Assembly: GCA_965221755.1 (NCBI GenBank)
Contig: OZ244921.1
Span: forward strand, 868,001 to 932,000
Direction of reading: 5' to 3'
Source of the DNA: Azophilus sp965221755
GTDB lineage: Bacteria; Pseudomonadota; Gammaproteobacteria; Pseudomonadales; Azotimanducaceae
DNA length: 64,000 bases
Shown here: piece after piece, positions 56,966 through 64,000 of the stretch
How the letters are laid out: each line of letters begins with the position of its first letter
Position numbering within the stretch: position 1 is the first letter of the stretch
Position numbers and translations under genes: made by a program
The notes under the pieces: model-generated
What the model saw: only the letters and a program-made list of their open reading frames with translations
The model's database searches: none
Told to the model about the DNA's origin: nothing

Positions 56966-58357
56966 TCACGGATGCAAGCTGTGGCGCTCGCGCCCTCGCC
57001 TTTGGAAGAAGGCGAAGCACACTAGGCCGATTAGCGCCCAACCGAGGATCATGGACCATTCATAGGGCCAAAGCAGCGCCGAAGGACTCCGAGGCAGGAA
57101 GGCGCAGAGCAGCGCGATGGAAAGCAGCACGGCGCCCCAGCCGACCGCTGTGCCCTTGGCCACCTTGAAGGGCCGGGCCAAGTCCGGTTCGGTCTTGCGC
57201 AGGCGCAGAAAGGCGAGCGCCACGAACAGAAAGGCGATGGTGACGCCGAAGCTGCTCACGTTGACCAGCCAAACGAGGACGGTGCGCCCGAACAGCGGCG
57301 AGATGCAGCACAGCAGGCCGATGGTGATGATGCCCGCGTAGGGCGTTCGGTAGCGGGGATGCACCCGCGCGAACACGCGGGGAATTTGGCCCGACTCGGC
57401 CAGGGCGAACAGCACGCGGCTGCCGCCGATGACGAAGGCGTTCCAACTGCTGAGAATGCCGCCGACGCCGCCGAGCACCAGCGCGCTCCCGGCCCAGCTT
57501 GCGCCCCAGAGCGCCGAGGCCGCCTCGCCGGTGGCCATGTCGCTGGCGGCCAATGCCTCCCTGGGCAGCGCTACGGCCACCGAAAGACCGATCAGGGCGT
57601 ACCAGAGCACGGCCATGACCACGGAGGCCACCAGCAGCGCGCCGATTCGCGATTGCGGCAGGTTGATCTCCTCGGCCGACTGGGGAATGACGTCAAAGCC
57701 CACCAGCAGGGCGGGGACCATGATGAGCACGGTGAGGATGCCGGTGGCCGGTTCGGCGATGAAGGGCCGCGCTCGGTCAAGTTCGCCGAAGCTTAAGGCG
57801 CCGGTGAACAGCAGCGTGCCGGACAGGAGGATCATCAGGGCGATCAGGTTCTGCAGCCGGGCGGCGACCTTGATCCCAAGCACGTTGACCACCGTGATGA
57901 CCATGGCGCCGCCCGCCCCGATGAGCACGAAGCCCAGGTCCACATCGGCCTCAAGCACTCGCCACAGGGTGCCCATGCGGATGCCGGGAGCCAGGTGCTC
58001 GACGGCTGTGGGCAGCGCGACCGCCTCGAACAGGCAGACCGCAAGATAGGCGAACAGCAGCGCCCAAGTACAGACGAACGACCAAGCCGGGCCAAGGGCG
58101 CGCTGGGTGTAAACATGCTCGCCGCCCGCCTTGGGCATGGCGGAGGCCAGTTCGCCATAGGTCAGGCCGATGAGAATGACGGCCAGGCCGCCGGCGGCGA
58201 AGGCGATCAAGGTGCCGAGCGATCCCGCCGATTCGATCCAGTAGCCGCTGATCAGCACCCAACTCCAGCCGATCATGGCGCCGAAGGAGAGCAGCACGAC
58301 ATCCCAGCGGCGCAGCGCCTTGTTGAAGCGCGGACTGTCGGCGGCGGCGTTCGGCAT
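56966..58357 (-). CDS. APC-family amino acid permease
   Basis: A 463-residue transporter with 12 to 13 hydrophobic segments. The APC signature is near the N-terminus (WDVVLLSFGAMIGWSWVLIS), with YGELASAMPKAGGEHVYTQR and GFDVIPQSAEEINLP. It probably imports an amino acid or amine by proton symport or exchange; the substrate is not evident. The ATG at 58357 is preferred over a frame opening 18 codons upstream. It is monocistronic. Confidence 0.87.
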   Translation of the reverse strand: MPNAAADSPRFNKALRRWDVVLLSFGAMIGWSWVLISGYWIESAGSLGTLIAFAAGGLAVILIGLTYGELASAMPKAGGEHVYTQRALGPAWSFVCTWALLFAYLAVCLFEAVALPTAVEHLAPGIRMGTLWRVLEADVDLGFVLIGAGGAMVITVVNVLGIKVAARLQNLIALMILLSGTLLFTGALSFGELDRARPFIAEPATGILTVLIMVPALLVGFDVIPQSAEEINLPQSRIGALLVASVVMAVLWYALIGLSVAVALPREALAASDMATGEAASALWGASWAGSALVLGGVGGILSSWNAFVIGGSRVLFALAESGQIPRVFARVHPRYRTPYAGIITIGLLCCISPLFGRTVLVWLVNVSSFGVTIAFLFVALAFLRLRKTEPDLARPFKVAKGTAVGWGAVLLSIALLCAFLPRSPSALLWPYEWSMILGWALIGLVCFAFFQRRGRERHSLHP

Positions 58358-58479
58358 GGCGGGGGGCTTGTGGGTTGGGCGCACGTTAAACGCTGGCGTC
58401 GCGGCCTGCAATCAGCGGCACTCTAAAGACGCGTTCGTCCAGCACTTTCCCTGCCCGGTCCGCAGCAAACCGCATGACT

Positions 58480-58695
58480 TCAATTCTGGCCCCCGCAAAC
58501 GTCCTGCTCCGCTATGCCGATGACAACGTAACCGCCGTTGAGGTTCTGGCAGTCGTTAGCAAAGGCGCAGATCGTCTTCAGGGCCTGCGGTCCCGTGACG
58601 GCATCGTCCCAGCTTGCCTTGAACTCAATTCGCGCCGACTCCACCGAGCGTGCGTGGACGAGACGATCAAGGTTGATTGGCAGAATTTTGCTCAT
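58480..58695 (-). pseudogene. Fragment of an AlbA_2 (Schlafen-like) domain gene
   Basis: A 71-codon ORF starting MSKILPINLDRLVHARSVES with ARIEFKASWDDAV, ICAFANDCQNLNGGYVVIGI, the first part of the AlbA_2 putative DNA-binding domain. Full genes of this type run to 300-500 residues with a downstream RecG-like or winged-helix part; here the frame stops at once after IGIAEQ. It is a remnant, possibly of a former defence or regulatory gene. Confidence 0.75.
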
Positions 58696-58851
58696 GATCG
58701 AGGCTGTCCGTGAGGAGGGGCGTGTTCGCTCGTCATTGCCATCCGGGCGCCATTGGGATTCGACGCTGCCCTGCTTGCCTTGTGCGGATGGCCGCGCGGC
58801 AGCGCGTTGCCGCTCGCGTGGATCGCTGCGCGGCAAGTGGATCCCATCATC

Positions 58852-60207
58852 TCACGACGAAGCGCCCCCGCCGGCCACGGTCATGGTCTCGATCAGCACG
58901 CTCGGGGCGATGACGTTGCCGCGCTCGTCGGGGTCGTCGCCGACTGCGGCCACTTGGCGCAGCATGTCCTTGAGATTGGAGGCGATGGTGACTTCATGGA
59001 CCGGGTGGGTCAGTTCGCCGCCCTCGACCCAGAAGCCGGCAGCGCCTTGGGAGTAGTCGCCAGTGACGCCGTTGACGCCGGCGCCCATCAGGTCGGTGAC
59101 GTAGAGGCCCCGGCCCATGTCGTTGAGCAGAGCCTTCAACGCCTTGGTGCGGCCCTTCAGCAGCAGGTTGTGGACGCCGCCGGCGTTGCCGGTGGTGGGC
59201 AGTCCAAGGCGGCGGCCGGAGTAGGCCGAGAGCACGTAGCTGCGCACTGCGCCCGCGTCGATGAACGCCTTCTCGGCGGTGGCCACGCCGTCGCCGTCGA
59301 AGCTGGCGCTGCCAAGGCGTCCCGGCAGCAGGGGCTGTTCGATGAGGTGCAGGTGCGGGCTGGCGACTTCGGCATCCAAGGCATCGAGCAGGAAGGAGGC
59401 CTTGCGGTACTGGGCGCCGCCGCTCAAGGCGCCGATGACGTGGCCGGCCAGGGAGCGGGCGGCTTGCGGCGAGAACAGCACCGGATGGCTGCCGGTGGCG
59501 ACCTTGCGCGGCGACAGCCGGGCGGCGGTGCGCTCGGCGGCGGTTCGGCCCACGGCCTCCGGGGCCTCCAATGCCTCGGGATTGCGGTGCGCCGTGTACC
59601 AGTGGTCGCGCTGCATGCCATTGCCGTCCTCGGCAATCAGGACGCAGCTTAGGCTGTGGCTGGTGGTTGAGGCGACGCCCATGAAGCCGTGGGAGTTGCC
59701 ATAGACCAGGCAGGACTGCGACCGGGCCGCCTCGGCGCCTTCGGAATTGACGATGCGCCGGTCGGTGGCGAACCCTTGCGCCTCGCAGGCCAAGGCCGCG
59801 GCCAAGGCGGCATCGGTGTCCAGCGGGGCCGGGTGGAACAGGTCCAGATCCGGCAGGCGCGTCGCCATCAAGTCGGCATCCGCCAACCCGTGGCAGGGGT
59901 CGTCCTGGGTGTGGCGGGCGATGCCCAGCGCCCGCGCCACCGTCTCCTCGATGGCGCCTTCGCTGCTGTCGGACGTGCTCGCGGAGCCTTTGCGCTGGCC
60001 GTCGTACACCGCGATGCCGAAGCTGCGGTCGGCATGGAACTCCAAGGTCTCCAGCTCGCCCTTGCGGACCTTGACCGTCAACCCGATGTCCTCGGACACC
60101 GAAACCTCAGCGGCAGCGGCGCCCAGCCGCTTGGCTTGGCGCAGAATGGCTTCGGCCAGCCCGGTCAGCCCGCCTTCCTGCTGGCGGATGTCAACGTCCT
60201 GACGCAC
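58852..60207 (-). CDS. pmbA: Metalloprotease-complex subunit PmbA/TldE
   Basis: A 451-residue TldE-type partner protein, started at the GTG at 60207 that overlaps the tldD TAG; frames further upstream are antisense to tldD codons. Conserved features are GLTVKVRKGELETLEFHADR, FGIAVYDGQRKG, KASFLLDALDAEVASPHLHL and MGAGVNGVTGDYSQGAAGFWVEG. It lacks the HExxxH motif, as TldE does, and forms a heterodimer with TldD that digests unfolded or leader peptides, including some RiPP precursors. Confidence 0.92.
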   Translation of the reverse strand: MRQDVDIRQQEGGLTGLAEAILRQAKRLGAAAAEVSVSEDIGLTVKVRKGELETLEFHADRSFGIAVYDGQRKGSASTSDSSEGAIEETVARALGIARHTQDDPCHGLADADLMATRLPDLDLFHPAPLDTDAALAAALACEAQGFATDRRIVNSEGAEAARSQSCLVYGNSHGFMGVASTTSHSLSCVLIAEDGNGMQRDHWYTAHRNPEALEAPEAVGRTAAERTAARLSPRKVATGSHPVLFSPQAARSLAGHVIGALSGGAQYRKASFLLDALDAEVASPHLHLIEQPLLPGRLGSASFDGDGVATAEKAFIDAGAVRSYVLSAYSGRRLGLPTTGNAGGVHNLLLKGRTKALKALLNDMGRGLYVTDLMGAGVNGVTGDYSQGAAGFWVEGGELTHPVHEVTIASNLKDMLRQVAAVGDDPDERGNVIAPSVLIETMTVAGGGASS

Positions 60208-61646
60208 TAGGCCGCAGTCCCGCCGATGGTGATCTCGTCCACCAGCAGGGTGGGCTGGCCGACGCCCACCGGAACGCTTTGGCCATCCTTGCCGCACACG
60301 CCCACGCCGGGGTCCAGGCTGAGGTCGTTGCCGACCATGGACACCCGAGTCATGACCTCCGGGCCGTTGCCGATCAGGGTGGCGCCGCGAATCGGCCGGG
60401 TGACCTTGCCGTTCTCGATCAAATAGGCTTCGGTGGCGGAGAACACGAACCGGCCCGAGGTGATGTCCACTTGGCCACCGCCGAAATTGACTGCGTAAAC
60501 GCCCTTGGGGCAGGCGGCGATGATCTCGGCGGGCTCCGCATCGCCCGGCTGCATGAAGGTGTTGGTCATGCGTGGCATGGGCTGGTGGGCATAGGACTGG
60601 CGGCGCCCGTTGCCGGTGGCGGCGGCGCCCATCAGGCGGGCGTTCAGCTTGTCCTGCATGTAGCCCTTGAGGATGCCGTTTTCGATCAGCACCGTGGGCT
60701 CGGTCGGCGTTCCCTCGTCGTCCACGGTCAGGGAGCCTCGGCGGTTGGGCAAGGTGCCGTCGTCGATGATCGTGCAGTGCTTGGAGGCGACCTGCTCGCC
60801 GATGCGGTTGGCGAAGGCGGAACTGCCCTTGCGGTTGAAGTCGCCCTCCAAGCCATGGCCGACCGCCTCGTGCAGCAACACGCCCGGCCAACCTGGGGCA
60901 AGGACAACGGGCATGGGTCCGGCCGGGGCGTCCACCGCGTCAAGGTTGACCAAGGCGCAGCGCACCGCCTCCTCGGCGAGGTCCTCCGGCCATTCGTGAC
61001 TGAACGACGACAGCGGACGGCGGCCTCCGGCGCCGGCGAAGCCCCGCTCGCGGCGCTGCCCCTCGGCGACGATGACCGAGACGTCCAGCCGCACCAAGGG
61101 CCGCGCATCGGCCGCCCAGGCGCCGTCCGTGGCCATCACCAGCATGGTCTCGAAGTTCAGGGAAAGGCGCACGTTGACTTCCTGCACCCGGTTGTCGATG
61201 CGGCGCGCCGCCTGATCGGCGCGCTCCAGCAGCGCCACCTTCGCACGCTCCCCAAGCGCCGCCATGGGATTGCCCTGATCGTGGACGGGCGCGGCATCGG
61301 CGGACGCCAAGGCCCTGACCCGCCGTTCGCCGCCCGCTCGGGTGACGGAGCGCGCGGCCTCCACGGCATGGGCCAAGCCCTCGGCGCGGATGTCCTCCGC
61401 ATAGGCGACGCCGGTCCGCTCACCGCTGAGCGCGCGCGCGCCCAATCCCCGGTCGAGGCTGAAGGCGCCGTCCTTGACGATGCCGTCCTCAAGCGCCCAA
61501 CTCTCCGAGACGCGGTGCTGCAGGAACAGCTCGCCCAAGTCTGCGCCCGCCCCGGCCAAGCGCCCCAGCGCCCTTTCGGCATCCCGGCGGTCCAAGCCGG
61601 CGGGTTCGAGCAGCGTCCGCTCCGCCTCGCTGATCAAGCGGCTCAT
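60207..61646 (-). CDS. tldD: Metalloprotease TldD
   Basis: A 479-residue zinc protease with the active-site motif VLLHEAVGHGLEGDFNRKG (HExxxH), and DKLNARLMGAAATGNGRRQS, MTNTFMQPGD, PKGVYAVNFGGGQVDITSG. It acts in the cytoplasm with PmbA/TldE. The start overlaps the yhdP stop (ATGA) and its own stop overlaps the pmbA start, giving a tightly coupled operon. Confidence 0.95.
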   Translation of the reverse strand: MSRLISEAERTLLEPAGLDRRDAERALGRLAGAGADLGELFLQHRVSESWALEDGIVKDGAFSLDRGLGARALSGERTGVAYAEDIRAEGLAHAVEAARSVTRAGGERRVRALASADAAPVHDQGNPMAALGERAKVALLERADQAARRIDNRVQEVNVRLSLNFETMLVMATDGAWAADARPLVRLDVSVIVAEGQRRERGFAGAGGRRPLSSFSHEWPEDLAEEAVRCALVNLDAVDAPAGPMPVVLAPGWPGVLLHEAVGHGLEGDFNRKGSSAFANRIGEQVASKHCTIIDDGTLPNRRGSLTVDDEGTPTEPTVLIENGILKGYMQDKLNARLMGAAATGNGRRQSYAHQPMPRMTNTFMQPGDAEPAEIIAACPKGVYAVNFGGGQVDITSGRFVFSATEAYLIENGKVTRPIRGATLIGNGPEVMTRVSMVGNDLSLDPGVGVCGKDGQSVPVGVGQPTLLVDEITIGGTAA

Positions 61647-64000
61647 CGTCCTCCTTCCTTGGCGCCTTGGTCCTGCGCCTGTTGGTAAGCCTGCAAATTA
61701 TCGTCCCAAATGCCCACAAACTTCACGTCCGGATCGTCCCAGGAGCCGCTGATTTGGTACTTGGCGGTGCTGAGCTGCTTAATCGGCCTCTTGAGCGCCT
61801 GCTGCCCGGCGAGCACCGCCAGCCCCGCCACTGGATTGGCCAGCGAGACGTACACCGCATACCAAGGCAGGCTGTCGCTGACCGGCAGCGTCACGATCAT
61901 TTCGTTGTCGTTCATGATGCCGTCAATCAAGTTGATGCTGCCGCCCATCTTGAAGTCGGACCCGGAGCCTTTCATCTTCGCCGGCTCGACGAACTCCAAG
62001 GTGCCCGCCGTGAGCTTGGCGTCGGCCTTGAGCGTGTCGAAGCTGACGCCCTCGCCGGTCAAGTCCTTGAAGTTGAAGTTCATGCGCTTGAGGATGGTGT
62101 TGAAGTTCAAGAGACCGAGGATGCGGGTGCCCGCCCCGCCGTCCACGTCGATGAAGTGACCGTTGGTGGCGCGGAAGTAGGCCCTGCCGGTCAGGCCGTT
62201 GACGGTGACGTTCAGGGGCGAACCGGGCCAGCTGGCGTCCAAGTGCAGTTCGGCGGATTCGGAGCGCAGGCTCGGCTCGTAGTCCCACTGCGGCAGAACC
62301 TCCTGCAGGTCCGCCATGATCAGCTGGGCCTGCGCCTCGCTGCGGTCGCTGTCCCGGTGCCAGAAGACGCCGCCGGGCGCGCTGATGGCCGTGTCGTTCA
62401 CCAGCGCCTCCAGGTCGTCGAACACAACGCCGTCCGGGCGATGCCGAATCTCGAACGACCAGCGGCCGAAGTCCTCCTCGCCGAAGCGCAGCGAGTCGAT
62501 TTGCACGTCCGCTTCCGGCAGTTGGTCGATGATGGCGACGTCGAGGGGATCCTCCTCATCCTCCGCCGCTTCGTCCGGCGGCAGGATGATGCGCTCGAAG
62601 TGCAGCTTCAGCGGCCCCTCGCCGGCGTCCTCAAGCCGCCCCTTCAACTCCTCGCCGTCGAAGGCCAGGCGCGTGCGCCCGTCCCGATGGGCGCCGCTTA
62701 TGAGAATGCGCTCGAAGGACGTGTCTTCAACCGTCACTTGGCCCGCCTCGAACCCATCCAGCCGCCAAGGGGCCGGAAACTCGAAAGCCTCGCCGCCGCC
62801 GGTCCACTCCTGCACATCCACTTGCCGAGTGTCGCCGGCGATGACCACCTCATCGGCGCTGAGCGGCACCGACGGGGGCGGACGGCGCACGCCCAGAGCG
62901 CCGCGCAAGGGCGCCTCGTCGATGTGCAGCCAACCCTCGACCGGACCGTGCTCGACATCCATGGCGATGAAGTCATCGAGAAAGCGCAGGCGCGCGCGGG
63001 TGGCGCGCGGGTCGTCCGCCGGCTTGCCGAACTCCCCGGGCAGGTCGATGGCGACGCCTTCCAAGGCGGTCGCAACGGTGAGGCTGGGGGGGCGGTCATC
63101 GGTGGCAAGCGAAACGACGGCGTCAAAGCGGAAGCGGCCGGAGGCCACCCCGAGGTCCGCCATGTCGGCGAGCCGATGGACGTCCCGCACGGTGGCGTCG
63201 CCGGAAACGGCAAAGTTGATCAAGCCGTCCTCGGCGCTGGCCGTCACCGTTGATGGATGGCCGAACAGCGTGGCCGCCATCGGCGGCGAACTCAAGCCGT
63301 AGGGATAACGGTAGGCGAGGTCGCCGGTAAGATCGGTTACGGCAAGGCGGTAGTCGGGCAAGCTCAGGCTGGCGCCGGCAAAGCCGAACTGCACCTGCGC
63401 GGCCAGCGGCGCCCCGGCGCGCGCCTCATCGAGCGGCACGAAGAACCGGCCGCTCAGTTCCAGGTCGCCCGCGCCGCTCCAGTTCGGCGCAACGAAGCTC
63501 ATCCACTGGGCCAGCGGCGAGGCGCGAACGTAGTCGAAGGCCGCGTCCGGCGAGGCCAGCGCCTGCAGTTCGAACTCGGCGAAAGCGCCGTTGCCGCCCA
63601 CGTGGACCTGGCTTTCGCCAAATTCAAGACCCATGGAAGCGGCGGAATCGAACTGGGCGAACACGCTCTCCCCGGAGATTTCGATCAGCCCCTGAGCTTG
63701 GGAGACCAGCGGCCAATCGGCATGAAAGCGCACCTCGCCGCCGTTTAAGCGGGCGCTGATCGCCGCGCGCCGGGAGTAGTCGTCGGGCTGGGTGTGGACC
63801 TGGCCTTGATAGGCGAGCTGCAGCGCCGCCAACTCGCCCCTTCGGGGGCTTTCGCGCAGCCAGCGCTTGAGCTCCTCGGGCAGCGTGCGGGGAATGTAGG
63901 AATCGGCGGGGATCGATAGGCGGTCCAGATTCAACACCATCGCCAAGCGTTGATCAAAGTGGCCTTGGGGGCGGCTGAGCGCGAGGGTTCCGGCCAAGCG
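61643..64000 (-). CDS. yhdP: YhdP-family AsmA-like protein, 5' end outside the window
   Basis: At least 785 codons of a large protein of the TIGR02099/YhdP family, open at the right edge, so the N-terminal membrane anchor is not seen. The visible part is mostly beta-strand repeats and ends with the AsmA-like C-terminal domain (LHLDASWPGSPLNVTVNG, FNFKDLTGEGVSFD, NLIDGIMNDNEMIVTLPVSD, KRPIKQLSTAKYQISGSWDD). YhdP is a bridge-like protein that helps move phospholipid between the inner and outer membranes. Full-length relatives have about 1270 residues. It overlaps tldD by ATGA. Confidence 0.9.
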   Translation of the reverse strand, partial: RLAGTLALSRPQGHFDQRLAMVLNLDRLSIPADSYIPRTLPEELKRWLRESPRRGELAALQLAYQGQVHTQPDDYSRRAAISARLNGGEVRFHADWPLVSQAQGLIEISGESVFAQFDSAASMGLEFGESQVHVGGNGAFAEFELQALASPDAAFDYVRASPLAQWMSFVAPNWSGAGDLELSGRFFVPLDEARAGAPLAAQVQFGFAGASLSLPDYRLAVTDLTGDLAYRYPYGLSSPPMAATLFGHPSTVTASAEDGLINFAVSGDATVRDVHRLADMADLGVASGRFRFDAVVSLATDDRPPSLTVATALEGVAIDLPGEFGKPADDPRATRARLRFLDDFIAMDVEHGPVEGWLHIDEAPLRGALGVRRPPPSVPLSADEVVIAGDTRQVDVQEWTGGGEAFEFPAPWRLDGFEAGQVTVEDTSFERILISGAHRDGRTRLAFDGEELKGRLEDAGEGPLKLHFERIILPPDEAAEDEEDPLDVAIIDQLPEADVQIDSLRFGEEDFGRWSFEIRHRPDGVVFDDLEALVNDTAISAPGGVFWHRDSDRSEAQAQLIMADLQEVLPQWDYEPSLRSESAELHLDASWPGSPLNVTVNGLTGRAYFRATNGHFIDVDGGAGTRILGLLNFNTILKRMNFNFKDLTGEGVSFDTLKADAKLTAGTLEFVEPAKMKGSGSDFKMGGSINLIDGIMNDNEMIVTLPVSDSLPWYAVYVSLANPVAGLAVLAGQQALKRPIKQLSTAKYQISGSWDDPDVKFVGIWDDNLQAYQQAQDQGAKEGGR

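Noticed and set aside
60207..60891. N-terminal extension of pmbA by more than 200 residues
   Set aside because: The extra codons overlap tldD in another frame; the conserved PmbA start fits the GTG overlapping the tldD stop.

Overview
The window is high-GC bacterial chromosome, almost fully coding. The housekeeping blocks are gammaproteobacterial in layout: rppH next to ptsP, and yhdP-tldD-pmbA in one overlapping operon. The accessory content (complete F420 cofactor pathway, several acyl-CoA ligases, Rieske oxygenase, carotenoid oxygenase, PhoX, two TonB receptors) suggests a free-living or host-associated environmental gammaproteobacterium. This assignment is inference; there is no rRNA here.

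Layout. 1-13.8 kb, minus strand: a class 1 DISARM-like anti-phage operon read towards the left edge: a 72-aa ORF, drmD (SNF2 helicase), drmMI (adenine methylase), an AAA+ ATPase, a subtilisin-like S8 protease, then drmA, which leaves the window. Two lesions suggest decay: the drmD/drmMI junction looks like a deletion that removed the drmD stop and the drmMI N-terminus, and the protease is cut by one in-frame TGA. 13.9-16.7 kb: a GPH-family transporter divergent from a carotenoid oxygenase. 16.7-23.5 kb: an F420 island (LLM-class oxidoreductase, F420:NADPH oxidoreductase, cofE, cofD, cofC, fused CofG/CofH fbiC). 23.6-24.3 kb: a minimal trimeric-autotransporter-like protein. 24.6-34 kb: acyl-CoA synthetase, pantothenate genes (panB, panC, coaX), rppH, ptsP, a Rieske ferredoxin and a Rieske oxygenase overlapping tail to tail, and tRNA-Asn. 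34.5-39.3 kb: CoA-transferase, propionyl-CoA synthetase, monooxygenase-like protein, thioredoxin-like lipoprotein, DUF454 protein and methylmalonyl-CoA epimerase, consistent with propionate/methylmalonate metabolism.

39.4-48.4 kb is a zinc-acquisition region: DUF1826 protein, ABC ATPase and an FtsX-type permease carrying a His/Asp-rich loop, DUF3299 protein, a remnant of an iron alcohol dehydrogenase, a ZnuD-like TonB receptor with His-rich loops behind a perfect Zur-type palindrome, and a PhoX phosphatase. 48.6-52.6 kb is a thiamine-uptake region: a PnuC-family (PnuT) transporter, a 2-oxoglutarate oxygenase and a TonB receptor behind a clear TPP riboswitch. 52.7-58.7 kb: acyl-CoA synthetase, a nitroreductase truncated next to a decayed IS5/IS427-like element, a DUF481 outer-membrane protein, an APC permease and a fragment of an AlbA_2-domain gene. 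58.8-64 kb: pmbA, tldD and the C-terminal two thirds of yhdP, open at the right edge.

At least five copies of a 60-85 bp intergenic repeat with a GTTTCGC...GCGAAAC hairpin core are scattered between 17.7 and 34.4 kb. No CRISPR array, rRNA or prophage was seen.
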